Of a DNA stretch of 64,000 nucleotides, positions 39,464-48,282 are shown one piece after another. The first letter of the stretch is position 1; each line of letters starts with the position of its first letter. Origin of the DNA: Lunatimonas salinarum (GTDB taxonomy: Bacteria; Bacteroidota; Bacteroidia; Cytophagales; Cyclobacteriaceae); NCBI RefSeq assembly GCF_017811155.1, contig NZ_JACVCV010000019.1:1-64000 (forward strand), read 5' to 3'. The notes below the pieces were generated by a model. The model did not search any database, was not told the origin of the DNA, and worked only from the letters and a program-made list of their open reading frames with translations. Both the position numbers and the translations under genes were made by a program.

Positions 39464-40825
39464 ATGCAATTAGGAAGAATTAACATTGGAATATGGGTAA
39501 CGTTTCTGTCTGCTATGATCTTTGTAGGCTGTGAGCAGAAGCAGGAATACAGGGGCTTTTTAACCACCAACCAAAGACTCATCGAGGCAGGAGGTACCCT
39601 GACCGACGCAATGGTACACGACATATTTTCTCCCCCGGTGGCGAGCAGAATTTATGCCTATCCGTCGATTGCGGCTTTCGAGATCGCCGTGCTAGCCGAT
39701 AGCAGCACCCACAGGTCCCTGATGGGTCAACTAAACGGCTTTGAACCAAAAAAATTTGAGGTATCTGAAAATGCCTATCTGCCCCTTGCCGCGCTGATCG
39801 CCTATTACCAAGTGGCCTCCAAGCTGGTATTTTCAGAACACTTGATTTCCACCGAAAAAGACCGGCTGCTGGAGGAGGTAAGAAAGCTGGGCGCCTCCCA
39901 GTCAATCATACAGGAATCTGTCACTTTGGGAGAATCTATGGCCAACCACGTGTTGGATTATGCTTCTAAGGATAACTACCACCAAAGCCGTTCATTTGAG
40001 AAATATACCGTTCGAGATGACGACTACTCCTGGAAGCCAACCCCACCCGCATATATCGAAGGGATAGAGCCAAATTGGAATAAAATACGCCCTTTTGTGT
40101 TGGATTCGGCTGACCAGTTTATCCCACGCAAAGCGACGGCATTTGGCCATACCCCTGACAGCCAGTTCTTCAAAGAGGCCAAAGAGGTTATGGAAGCGGG
40201 CAACTCCCTCACCCCTGAACAACGTGAAATTGCCTATTTTTGGGATTGCAACCCTTATAAGATGAACGTGAAAGGACACGTGATGTATGCCGAAAAAAAA
40301 ATTACTCCGGGAGGACATTGGATCGGCATAGCCGGTATAGCGGCCAAAAACGCCAAATTAGACTGGAAAGATACGGCAGAAGTACTTGCGCTGACCTCCA
40401 TATATGTATTTGATGGGTTTATATCCTGTTGGGACGAAAAGTACCGTAGTGTATTGATAAGGCCGGAAACCTATATCAACCGGTATATGGACGAAGACTG
40501 GGTTCCCCTGTTACAGACTCCTCCCTTCCCCGAGTACACGAGTGGACACAGTGTCATTTCGACAGCAGCCTCCAGGGCATTGACGGGGTTACTTGGCGAG
40601 CCTTTTGCATTCATTGACACCACCGAGGTCAATTATGGGCTAGGCACAAGGGCGTTTCAATCCTTCAACCAAGCAGCAGATGAAGCGGCCATAAGTAGGT
40701 TTTACGGTGGTATTCACTACATACCTGCTATTGAGGAAGGGGTCAAACAAGGAGAGAGGATTGCCGAATATCTTTCGCAAAAAATCAGTACCCGCCAAGT
40801 GGCAAACAGCCGTTTGACGGATTAG
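39464..40825 (+). CDS. Vanadium-dependent haloperoxidase-like lipoprotein, copy 2
   Basis: This 453-residue lipoprotein (FVGCEQKQ gives the lipidation Cys) is a tandem paralogue of the preceding gene. The full vanadate-binding set is kept: Lys326 and Arg333 (DEKYRSVLIRP), Ser360-Gly361-His362 (EYTSGHSVIS), and Arg412 with His418 (SRFYGGIHY). Shared blocks such as FWDCNP and PGGHWIGI show common ancestry, but overall divergence is high, so the duplication is old. Its stop codon overlaps the convergent nadD stop by 4 bases. Confidence 0.88.
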   Translation: MQLGRINIGIWVTFLSAMIFVGCEQKQEYRGFLTTNQRLIEAGGTLTDAMVHDIFSPPVASRIYAYPSIAAFEIAVLADSSTHRSLMGQLNGFEPKKFEVSENAYLPLAALIAYYQVASKLVFSEHLISTEKDRLLEEVRKLGASQSIIQESVTLGESMANHVLDYASKDNYHQSRSFEKYTVRDDDYSWKPTPPAYIEGIEPNWNKIRPFVLDSADQFIPRKATAFGHTPDSQFFKEAKEVMEAGNSLTPEQREIAYFWDCNPYKMNVKGHVMYAEKKITPGGHWIGIAGIAAKNAKLDWKDTAEVLALTSIYVFDGFISCWDEKYRSVLIRPETYINRYMDEDWVPLLQTPPFPEYTSGHSVISTAASRALTGLLGEPFAFIDTTEVNYGLGTRAFQSFNQAADEAAISRFYGGIHYIPAIEEGVKQGERIAEYLSQKISTRQVANSRLTD

Positions 40826-41388
40826 TAGTACAGCTTTTTGTCCCGTATATAATCCGAAACATGGGGATGGAGCAAGTAACGCACGCTGCCTCCTTTGCGT
40901 AAGGTGTCCCGAATGAAAGTGGCCGAAATATCAATTAATGGTGAATCAATAAACTGAATATGGGGGTGATCGAGGGTTTTCATTTTACCCGGCCTGGGGT
41001 AAACATAAAGCCCGTAGTATTCCAATAGCTGTTCGCTGTTTTTCCATTTGTGAAAATGGGTTAAGTTATCACTTCCTACGACCAGCTTAAACTCATGTTG
41101 GGGGTATTTGTCAGACAGTACCGCTAGGGTATCGATGGTGTAGCTGGGCTTTGGCATATGAAACTCCACATCCAGCACTTTGAATCTAAAATTATCCGCC
41201 GTCGCCAATTCCACCATCCGAAGGCGGTCGAATTCATGAAGCAGCGACTTGCTTGATTTCATCGGATTTTGGGGGCTCACCACAAACCACACTTCTTCCA
41301 AATCAGTCTGATCTTGCATGATATCGGCGATGATCAGGTGCCCAATATGAATGGGATTAAAGGAGCCAAAAAACAATCCTATTTTCAA
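40822..41388 (-). CDS. nadD: Nicotinate-nucleotide adenylyltransferase
   Basis: This 188-residue enzyme adenylates nicotinate mononucleotide in NAD synthesis. The nucleotidyltransferase start GLFFGSFNPIHIGHLIIAD is diagnostic, and the ISATFIRD box near the C-terminus is the ISSTxIR signature. It follows gmk by 2 bases on the minus strand. Its 3' end overlaps the second haloperoxidase gene by 4 bases. Confidence 0.95.
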   Translation of the reverse strand: MKIGLFFGSFNPIHIGHLIIADIMQDQTDLEEVWFVVSPQNPMKSSKSLLHEFDRLRMVELATADNFRFKVLDVEFHMPKPSYTIDTLAVLSDKYPQHEFKLVVGSDNLTHFHKWKNSEQLLEYYGLYVYPRPGKMKTLDHPHIQFIDSPLIDISATFIRDTLRKGGSVRYLLHPHVSDYIRDKKLYY

Positions 41389-41390
41389 AA

Positions 41391-41966
41391 CTACTTTTGG
41401 TTGATAAAATCACCTACTAACTTCTCGGCTTCGGCAAAGGAGCGGTCCAACTCTTCGTTTACCAGAATAATGTCAAACTTGTCCTGAAACCCCATTTCAA
41501 ACTTGGCCTTGTATATACGCCTGGATAGACTTTCTTCCGTTTCGGTGCCCCTGTCCCGTAGTCTATTGGCCAAATCTTCGATGTTTGGGACTTTTACAAA
41601 AATGGCAAGACCCCGATCGCCAAAGTATTTTTTTAGATTGAGCCCACCCTTCACGTCCACGTCAAAAATCACGTGCTTACCAGCATCCCAAATTCGCTGT
41701 ATTTCTTCTTTTAGCGTACCATAGAAATTGCCTTCATACACTTCCTCCCATTCGATAAATTCATCCTGATCAATTTTTTGTTTGAAGGCCTCAGGTGTCA
41801 AAAAGTAATAATCCTTGCCGTTTTGCTCTGACCGGCCCCGTTTGTCTCGGGTGCATGCAGAGATGGAAAAACCTAAATTAGGGAATTTTTTAATGAGGTG
41901 TCTTACAATAGTGGTCTTGCCAGACCCTGAAGGAGCTGAGAAAATGATGGCCTTACCTGTTGACAT
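41391..41966 (-). CDS. gmk: Guanylate kinase
   Basis: This 191-residue enzyme phosphorylates GMP to GDP. The P-loop is [13 protein letters not shown]. The GMP-binding region includes [20 protein letters not shown] and [15 protein letters not shown], and the lid has [16 protein letters not shown]. The length is standard. It lies in the minus-strand run ECF sigma, zinc-finger-like protein, gmk, nadD. Confidence 0.96.
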   Translation of the reverse strand: MSTGKAIIFSAPSGSGKTTIVRHLIKKFPNLGFSISACTRDKRGRSEQNGKDYYFLTPEAFKQKIDQDEFIEWEEVYEGNFYGTLKEEIQRIWDAGKHVIFDVDVKGGLNLKKYFGDRGLAIFVKVPNIEDLANRLRDRGTETEESLSRRIYKAKFEMGFQDKFDIILVNEELDRSFAEAEKLVGDFINQK

Positions 41967-41979
41967 ACATCGCTTACAA

Positions 41980-42249
41980 TTATTTTATCTCTTGGATTTT
42001 TTGGCGAATGCTATCGACAAGTTCCGTAGGTACCGCGTGTTTGGTGCATTTGGTTTTTAAAACGTCCCTGATGGCCTTTTCCAAGTGAAAGTGTTCGAAA
42101 CAAGGCTGGCATTTTGCCAACTTCTCATCCAGGACATGCTTGTCTTCCAGCGCTGCTTCACCATCCAAAATACTCTCCAAAAGCTTAAAGCACTTGCTCG
42201 CATCACTGCAATTCAGTTTACGTTGATTAGACGGGGTAAAATTATCCAT
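41980..42249 (-). CDS. Small zinc-finger-like protein, putative anti-sigma factor
   Basis: This 89-residue cytosolic protein resembles the RsrA/mycothiol-system anti-sigma fold. It starts C-x5-C (Cys14, Cys20), continues [20 protein letters not shown], and ends with the CxxC pair Cys47-Cys50. The usual HxxxCxxC motif has Lys43 in place of the histidine, though His38 lies nearby. Metal binding may therefore be altered or lost. It begins 26 bases after the ECF sigma gene, the standard place for its partner. A thiol-based redox switch is possible but inferred. Confidence 0.72.
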   Translation of the reverse strand: MDNFTPSNQRKLNCSDASKCFKLLESILDGEAALEDKHVLDEKLAKCQPCFEHFHLEKAIRDVLKTKCTKHAVPTELVDSIRQKIQEIK

Positions 42250-42275
42250 TGGTAAATTTAGGTTCTTTACATCTA

Positions 42276-42872
42276 TTATTCTTCCTCTCCTTCCGTGTCA
42301 TAGCCCATATGCTGTGCGTAATCTCTAAGCTTATCTTTGAGCAGATTTCTAGCCCGGTGTAGCCTGGATCGTACGGTTCCGATCGGTATATCAAGGATCT
42401 TGGCCATCTCCTCATAGGTAAACCCTTCCAGGTCACACAAGATGATAACCGTCCTGAAATCGACCGCCAGACTGTTAAGTGCGTTGGAAATCTCATCTCC
42501 AAGCATGTCCTTTACCGCATCCACCCGTAAGTCGGATGTCATATTGTAATCAACGTTATCCGAGTTATAATAAGTTTCAACTTCCTGATAATCTACCTTG
42601 GCAGGCTGTTTACTTTTCTTCCGGTATTCGTTGATAAAACTATTTTTGAGAATTCGGAACAGCCATGCTTTTGCGTTGGTTCCCCGCTCAAAGGAATTGA
42701 TGAACCGGTAGGCTTTCAGGTAGGTGTCCTGCACCAAATCCTTAGCATCGTCCTCATCAAAGGTTAACCTGTAGGCAAAATTGTACATAGAGTCTATGTG
42801 CGGCATAAACTCCCTGTCAAAAATGCTGTTCTTATCTTTATCGGAATATTTTTTTCGTTGTACCTCTGACAT
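42276..42872 (-). CDS. ECF-type RNA polymerase sigma factor
   Basis: This sigma factor of about 198 residues has region 2 (YNFAYRLTFDEDDAKDLVQD, TYLKAYRFINSFERGTNAKAW) and region 4 (FRTVIILCDLEGFTYEEMAK, PIGTVRSRLHRARNLLK). I place the start at the ATG at 42872 (MSEVQRKKYSDKDKN); an in-frame ATG at 42965 would add 31 residues that do not look like sigma sequence. The RpoE/SigR-like group fits with the following small anti-sigma-like gene. Its regulon is not visible here. Confidence 0.93.
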   Translation of the reverse strand: MSEVQRKKYSDKDKNSIFDREFMPHIDSMYNFAYRLTFDEDDAKDLVQDTYLKAYRFINSFERGTNAKAWLFRILKNSFINEYRKKSKQPAKVDYQEVETYYNSDNVDYNMTSDLRVDAVKDMLGDEISNALNSLAVDFRTVIILCDLEGFTYEEMAKILDIPIGTVRSRLHRARNLLKDKLRDYAQHMGYDTEGEEE

Positions 42873-42997
42873 AGGGATTAAAATTACGAATTGACGTAAT
42901 TTATAACTAATATTTGGGAAGAAAGTCGGGCGATTTTCGTTATTTTGCTGACTAGGAGGGATCAAAAAACTGTCCCTCTAAGCGTTCATAAACACCC

Positions 42998-43870
42998 ATG
43001 CTCTTTTTCAAAGCCCTCTCTCTTCTGCCCATTGGCGTCTTATACCTCATCAGCGACTTCTTTTTTCTGATTGCCTACTATGTGGTGGGATACCGAAAGA
43101 AGGTTGTTCGCGAAAACCTGGCCTTTGCATTTCCGGAAAAATCCGAAACACAAAGAAAGGAAATAGAAAAGATTTTTTTTAGAAACCTGACCGATTCTTT
43201 CGCCGAAACCATCAAGTTATTGCGTATATCAGACAGCGAGGTCATCAAAAGGTACCGCCTCATCAACCCCGAAATCGTCGTGGATCGGGTACACAATCAG
43301 CAGGTTGTCATCGGGATGCAGGCTCATTTCTTCAATTGGGAAGGGCACGTGGTTGCGTTTAGCCGTGTGATGAAAAGTGCCTGCGAAACGGTATACCTCA
43401 AGGTTAACAGTCCCCTTTTTGAACAGCTTATGCGGACTATCCGAAGCAGGTATGGCGGCACATTGGTAGAAAGAAACTCCTTTGTGAAGCACTTGATAGC
43501 CCATAAAAACCTGCCTCGAATGATTGGACTTGCTGCTGACCAAAGACCGCAGTTTTCGGAAATCCGCTATTGGACCACCTTTATGAACCGGGAAGCGGCC
43601 TTCTTTGAGGGGGGAGAAAAAATGGCGAAAAAATTCAACCTGCCCGTTATCTACGGAGAAATCCGAAAAACCAAAAGGGGCCACTACACCTATTCGTATA
43701 GGGTACTGGCTACTCCCCCTTATGACGATCACCCTCCCCACAGTATCACAGATGCCTATGTAGCCGCCGTTGAAGACAACATCCGAAAGGAACCCGCCCT
43801 CTACTTGTGGTCCCACAACCGGTGGAAAGAGAAAAAGTCCAGCGGAAATAGTACCTTTGAACCGAAATAG
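42998..43870 (+). CDS. LpxL/HtrB-type lysophospholipid acyltransferase
   Basis: This 290-residue inner-membrane enzyme transfers an acyl chain to lipid A or a related lipid. It has an N-terminal hydrophobic helix, then the catalytic H-x4-E box HFFNWE, followed by the lipid-A acyltransferase segments GLAADQRPQ and GEIRKTKRGHYTYSY. The C-terminal region contains YLWSHNRWK, typical of the family. It is divergent from the ECF sigma gene. The acyl-acceptor specificity is not deducible. Confidence 0.9.
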   Translation: MLFFKALSLLPIGVLYLISDFFFLIAYYVVGYRKKVVRENLAFAFPEKSETQRKEIEKIFFRNLTDSFAETIKLLRISDSEVIKRYRLINPEIVVDRVHNQQVVIGMQAHFFNWEGHVVAFSRVMKSACETVYLKVNSPLFEQLMRTIRSRYGGTLVERNSFVKHLIAHKNLPRMIGLAADQRPQFSEIRYWTTFMNREAAFFEGGEKMAKKFNLPVIYGEIRKTKRGHYTYSYRVLATPPYDDHPPHSITDAYVAAVEDNIRKEPALYLWSHNRWKEKKSSGNSTFEPK

Positions 43871-43914
43871 GAATAGGCCGACCATCGTGTCGGAAAGAGC
43901 AAACGAAGAAAACT

Positions 43915-46164
43915 ATGGATTATTTGTCTAGTCTTAACCCCCAGCAGCGGGAGGCCGTGGAATGTACCGAAGGCCCCTTGATGATCATCGCGGGTGCAGG
44001 TTCAGGCAAAACCCGCGTACTGACTATCCGCATTGCGCACCTTATTCATAAAATGGGGGTAGATCCTTTTCAGATTCTCTCCCTGACATTTACCAATAAA
44101 GCTGCCAATGAAATGAAGCAGCGCATTGAAAAGCTGATCGGCCTAGAAGCCCGCAACACATGGATGGGTACCTTTCACTCGGTATTTGCAAAAATTCTGC
44201 GGGTAGAAGCAGGCAAACTGGGCTACCCTTCCGACTTTACCATATACGACACCGAGGACAGCAAGTCGCTCATCCGCACCATCGTGAAGGAAAAAAGACT
44301 GGATGACAAAGTGTACAAACCCAACACGGTTTTATCCCGAATATCTGGTGCCAAAAACCGCTTGATATCCTGGCAATCCTACCTAAACGACCCTTATGTA
44401 AGGGCCGATGACGAGGCGGCACTCAAACCCAAAATGGGGGAAATCTACAAAACCTACCAAGAAAGGCTCTTCAAGTCATCTGCCATGGACTTTGATGACC
44501 TGCTATTTAACACCAATGTCCTTTTTCGCGACCATCCGGATGTTTTGAACAAGTATCAACAGCGCTTTCGGTATGTCATGGTAGACGAATTTCAAGACAC
44601 CAACCTGTCCCAATACCTGATCACCAAAAAACTTGCCGCGGTACACCAAAACATCTGCGTGGTAGGCGATGATGCACAGAGTATTTATGCCTTTCGGGGG
44701 GCAGACATTCAGAACATCCTAAATTTCGAAAAAGACTACCCGGACCTCCGAACCGTCAAGCTGGAACAGAACTACCGCTCCACCAAAAACATCGTCCACA
44801 CGGCCAATTCCATCATTGCAAAAAATAAAGCGCAGCTAAAGAAAAATATTTGGACCGCAAACGATCCCGGAGCACCAATAGAACTCATCAAGGCCACTTC
44901 AGACAACGAAGAAGGAAGGCTGGTGGCGACCACCATTTTTGAGGAAAAAAACAAACTACAGCTCTCAAACAGTGACTTTGCCATTCTTTACCGCACCAAC
45001 TCCCAATCGAGGGCGCTGGAGGAGGCGCTACGGAAAATGAACATCGCCTACCGAATCATTGGGGGGCTTTCGTTTTACCAGCGTAAAGAGATCAAAGACT
45101 TGATGGCTTACCTACGATTTGTGGTCAACCCTTCAGATGAAGAGGCCTTCAAACGGATCGTGAATTACCCGAAACGCGGTATTGGAGACACTTCGGTAGA
45201 AAAAATCCTGGTGGCTGCCTACGAACACGATATCCCCATCTGGGAGGTAATTACCCATGCTTCCAGCTTCTTGACCGGCAGATCTGCTTCCTCATTGGAC
45301 GACTTTTCGGTGATGATCCGAAGTTTTGCCATGGAAATGGAGCGTAAGGACGCCTATGAGGTGGCTTCCACTGTGGCGAAACAGTCCGGTATCCTGCGGG
45401 AACTTTACGAAGACAAGACCATTGAAGGGTTAAACCGGTACGAAAACGTCCAGGAACTACTCAATGCGATCAAAGAATATGTAGACAGCCCGGAGAATGA
45501 AAACAAAAGCCTCGGCGCCTTCCTTCAAGAAATCGCCCTGCTTACAGACGAAGACCAAAATAAAAATAATCAGGACGTAGTTACCCTGATGACCATACAC
45601 GCTTCCAAAGGCTTGGAATTCAAGTATGTCTTTGTGGTGGGTCTGGAGGAGGACTTGTTTCCCTCTCAGATGATGATGCAAAGCAGGGAGGACTTGGAAG
45701 AAGAAAGGCGCCTGTTTTATGTCGCCACCACCAGGGCCATGGATCGGCTATACCTTAGCCACGCCATGACGAGATACCGCTATGGCAGGCTCCTTAGCTG
45801 CGAACCAAGCCGCTTTTTGGAAGAACTGGATCCCACCTATATAAGGGTGAACAAAAAATTGGGCAGCTCGGCGGCGAGTTTTCAATTTCCCGGTAGGGAA
45901 GGTAGCAATGGCTTTGTCGGACTGAAACGCCCAGCAATACGCGATGGTGTGACTGCCAAAGTACATACGCCAAGCCCCGATTTCAAACCTTCAAACACCC
46001 ACAATTTGGGAGAAGGCATGAAAGTGGAACACCCAAAGTTTGGCTTTGGAAAAGTACTAAAAATAGAAACCGAAGGGGCCAACCGAAAAGCTTCAATCCA
46101 TTTCGATAATTTTGGTGATAAAACTTTATTACTTAGCTTTGCAAAGCTCCGGATAGTAGAATAG
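43915..46164 (+). CDS. UvrD/PcrA-family DNA helicase
   Basis: This 749-residue superfamily 1A 3'-5' helicase acts in nucleotide excision repair and replication-fork upkeep. Its motifs in order are LNPQQREAVE (Q), IIAGAGSGKTRVL (Walker A), LTFTNKAANEMKQRI, VDEFQDTN (motif II), VGDDAQSIYAFRGA (III), LEQNYRSTKNI (IV), TIHASKGLEFKYVFVVGLEE (V) and YVATTRAMDRLYLSH (VI). A C-terminal Tudor-like PcrA tail contains KVEHPKFGFGKVLKIE, which favours the PcrA-like form that contacts RNA polymerase. Confidence 0.96.
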   Translation: MDYLSSLNPQQREAVECTEGPLMIIAGAGSGKTRVLTIRIAHLIHKMGVDPFQILSLTFTNKAANEMKQRIEKLIGLEARNTWMGTFHSVFAKILRVEAGKLGYPSDFTIYDTEDSKSLIRTIVKEKRLDDKVYKPNTVLSRISGAKNRLISWQSYLNDPYVRADDEAALKPKMGEIYKTYQERLFKSSAMDFDDLLFNTNVLFRDHPDVLNKYQQRFRYVMVDEFQDTNLSQYLITKKLAAVHQNICVVGDDAQSIYAFRGADIQNILNFEKDYPDLRTVKLEQNYRSTKNIVHTANSIIAKNKAQLKKNIWTANDPGAPIELIKATSDNEEGRLVATTIFEEKNKLQLSNSDFAILYRTNSQSRALEEALRKMNIAYRIIGGLSFYQRKEIKDLMAYLRFVVNPSDEEAFKRIVNYPKRGIGDTSVEKILVAAYEHDIPIWEVITHASSFLTGRSASSLDDFSVMIRSFAMEMERKDAYEVASTVAKQSGILRELYEDKTIEGLNRYENVQELLNAIKEYVDSPENENKSLGAFLQEIALLTDEDQNKNNQDVVTLMTIHASKGLEFKYVFVVGLEEDLFPSQMMMQSREDLEEERRLFYVATTRAMDRLYLSHAMTRYRYGRLLSCEPSRFLEELDPTYIRVNKKLGSSAASFQFPGREGSNGFVGLKRPAIRDGVTAKVHTPSPDFKPSNTHNLGEGMKVEHPKFGFGKVLKIETEGANRKASIHFDNFGDKTLLLSFAKLRIVE

Positions 46165-46261
46165 CATTCGGGTAAGATTTTGAGTGGCAGTAGCTCCGGT
46201 TTCCTGAAACAGAAAATTTTTAGTAATTTAATTCCCTCAGGAATTCAAAACCGGGAAAGCC

Positions 46262-46939
46262 ATGCAACTTTCGGACAATACGCAAAACACAGTTATTTTG
46301 AAAGAATACGGAAAAAATATCCAAAAGCTGGTAGAATTTATCAAAACCATTTCCAGCAAAGAGAAACGTACGGAGTATTCGTACGCGTTAGTGGAATTGA
46401 TGAAGCAACTCAATCCACAACTAAAATCAGAAAGCGATCAGAAGCTTTGGGACGACTTGTATATCATGTCGGATTTTGAACTGGACATTGATGCGCCTTT
46501 TCCCATGCCGCCTAAAGAGCTACTGGGCAAGCGCCCACAAATAGTCGGCTATCCGGAAGGTGAGGTGAAATTCAAGCATTACGGGCGGAACATTGAAAAA
46601 CTGATCGAAAACGCCATCCAAATCGAAGACGACGAAGAACAGGAGGCAGCCATCATCTATATAGGCAAGCTGATGAGAAGTTTTCATTCTACTTGGAATC
46701 GAGAGAATTTTGATGACGGGATCATCATTGATGATATCAAGGTACTGTCTAAAGGAAAGTTACACATTGACCTTGAAAAGGTAAAAGAGAACGGTCTTTT
46801 TGAAACATCTACACGCCGGGACTTCAAGGTACCTTCGGTAAATGACAGCGACAACAATAATGTGCCAGGCCGAAAAACGTACCCTGGCAACAATAAAAGA
46901 CGAAACAACATCCCTAACCCTAAAAAGAGACGAAATTAA
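46262..46939 (+). CDS. DUF4290 protein
   Basis: This 225-residue protein belongs to a Bacteroidota-specific family of unknown function (DUF4290), recognised by EYGKNIQKLVEFIKTISSK, by DAPFPMPPKELLGKRP and by the repeated KHYGRNIEKLIENA. Two related helical blocks near the N-terminus and middle suggest an internal duplication. The C-terminus is a disordered basic tail rich in Asn, Lys and Arg. Its last base is shared with the first base of murA (TAATG), so translation is coupled. A role tied to cell-wall synthesis is inference from that coupling. Confidence 0.88.
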   Translation: MQLSDNTQNTVILKEYGKNIQKLVEFIKTISSKEKRTEYSYALVELMKQLNPQLKSESDQKLWDDLYIMSDFELDIDAPFPMPPKELLGKRPQIVGYPEGEVKFKHYGRNIEKLIENAIQIEDDEEQEAAIIYIGKLMRSFHSTWNRENFDDGIIIDDIKVLSKGKLHIDLEKVKENGLFETSTRRDFKVPSVNDSDNNNVPGRKTYPGNNKRRNNIPNPKKRRN

Positions 46940-48246
46940 TGGCTTCATTCCGCGTAAAGGGGGGACAAAAACTTAGGGGAGAAATCATACCGCAGGGAGC
47001 AAAAAACGAAGCCTTACAGGTATTGTGCGCCGTGTTGCTGAGTCCCGAGGATATCACCATCGAAAAAATACCCAATATCCGGGATGTCAACAAGTTGATT
47101 GAACTGCTGGGTGACATGGGGGTAAAAATCACCAAAAATGGCCCGGAATCCTATACCTTCAATGCCGCCAACATTAACCTGGAGTACCTAGAAACTTCCG
47201 ACTTTTTGGATAAAGCGTCTGCACTTCGCGGATCGGTGATGATATTGGGCCCCTTATTGGCCAGATTTGGGAAAGGCAAAATATCCAAGCCGGGAGGAGA
47301 CAAGATCGGAAGAAGGAGAATGGATACCCATTTTACCGGATTCCAAAAACTTGGAGCCACCTTCCACTATGACAAGAAGAAAGAAATTTACCACATAGAC
47401 GGCAGCGAACTCCAAGGATGCTACATGCTCTTAGATGAAGCATCGGTTACCGGAACCGCTAACCTAGTGATGGCTGCGGTAATGGCCAAGGGCAAGACCA
47501 CCATCTACAATGCAGCCTGTGAACCCTACATACAGCAATTGTGTGCCATGCTAAACCGCATGGGTGCCAAAATCAGTGGAGTGGGTTCCAATCTCTTGGA
47601 AATAGAAGGGGTAGCTACTTTGAAAGGCACTACCCACACGCTGCTGCCAGACATGATCGAGATCGGCTCGTTTATCGGATTAGCCGCCATGACTCAGTCA
47701 GAAATCACCATCAAAGATGTGCAGGTAGATCGGCTCGGTATTATTCCAGAGATATTCCGACGCATGGGAATCAAATTGGAGATCAAGGGAGACGATATCC
47801 ATATCCCCGCCCAGAAACACTACGAAATTGAAACCTTTATAGACGGTTCTATTCTGACCATCGCAGATGCCATTTGGCCGGGATTCACGCCGGATCTGCT
47901 CAGCATTGTACTGGTAACCGCTACCCAATCTAAGGGCACGGTCTTGGTTCATCAAAAGATGTTTGAAAGCCGTCTCTTCTTTGTGGACAAACTGATTGAC
48001 ATGGGTGCCCAGATTATCCTTTGTGATCCCCACCGGGCCACTGTGATCGGCTTGGACAGGAAATATCCGCTTCGGGGCATCCGAATGACATCTCCAGACA
48101 TCCGGGCAGGTGTGGCCCTGCTGATTGCCGCACTATCCGCAGAAGGCACTTCCGTCATCGATAACGTGGAACAAATCGACAGGGGGTATCAATATATCGA
48201 TCAGCGATTAAACGCCTTAGGTGCGAGTATACAGCGCATTGATTGA
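46939..48246 (+). CDS. murA: UDP-GlcNAc 1-carboxyvinyltransferase with Asp in place of the active-site Cys
   Basis: This 435-residue enzyme performs the first committed step of peptidoglycan synthesis, adding enolpyruvate from PEP to UDP-GlcNAc. It has the typical start FRVKGGQKLRGEIIPQGAKN and the two-domain inside-out barrel. The active-site loop reads KPGGDKIGRRRMDTHF. In Escherichia coli the matching segment is PGGCTIGARPVDLH, with Cys115 as the residue alkylated by fosfomycin. Here Asp121 takes that place, so fosfomycin should not bind covalently. Asp also works catalytically in MurA of other bacteria such as Mycobacterium. It is coupled to the DUF4290 gene. Confidence 0.95.
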   Translation: MASFRVKGGQKLRGEIIPQGAKNEALQVLCAVLLSPEDITIEKIPNIRDVNKLIELLGDMGVKITKNGPESYTFNAANINLEYLETSDFLDKASALRGSVMILGPLLARFGKGKISKPGGDKIGRRRMDTHFTGFQKLGATFHYDKKKEIYHIDGSELQGCYMLLDEASVTGTANLVMAAVMAKGKTTIYNAACEPYIQQLCAMLNRMGAKISGVGSNLLEIEGVATLKGTTHTLLPDMIEIGSFIGLAAMTQSEITIKDVQVDRLGIIPEIFRRMGIKLEIKGDDIHIPAQKHYEIETFIDGSILTIADAIWPGFTPDLLSIVLVTATQSKGTVLVHQKMFESRLFFVDKLIDMGAQIILCDPHRATVIGLDRKYPLRGIRMTSPDIRAGVALLIAALSAEGTSVIDNVEQIDRGYQYIDQRLNALGASIQRID

Positions 48247-48282
48247 TCGTTACACCTAGTAGGTGCCATAAAAGCCAATTCC

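Noticed and set aside
42242-42502. 86-codon minus-strand frame overlapping the ECF sigma gene
   Set aside because: It overlaps the sigma-factor region 4 coding sequence in another frame and has no recognisable features.
46180-46479. 99-codon plus-strand frame before the DUF4290 gene
   Set aside because: It overlaps DUF4290 in a different frame and has no family features. DUF4290 from 46262 is clearly recognised.
48253-48265. Palindrome CACCTAGTAGGTG between murA and the RND gene
   Set aside because: A one-base centre cannot form an RNA hairpin loop and no T run follows. It may be chance.
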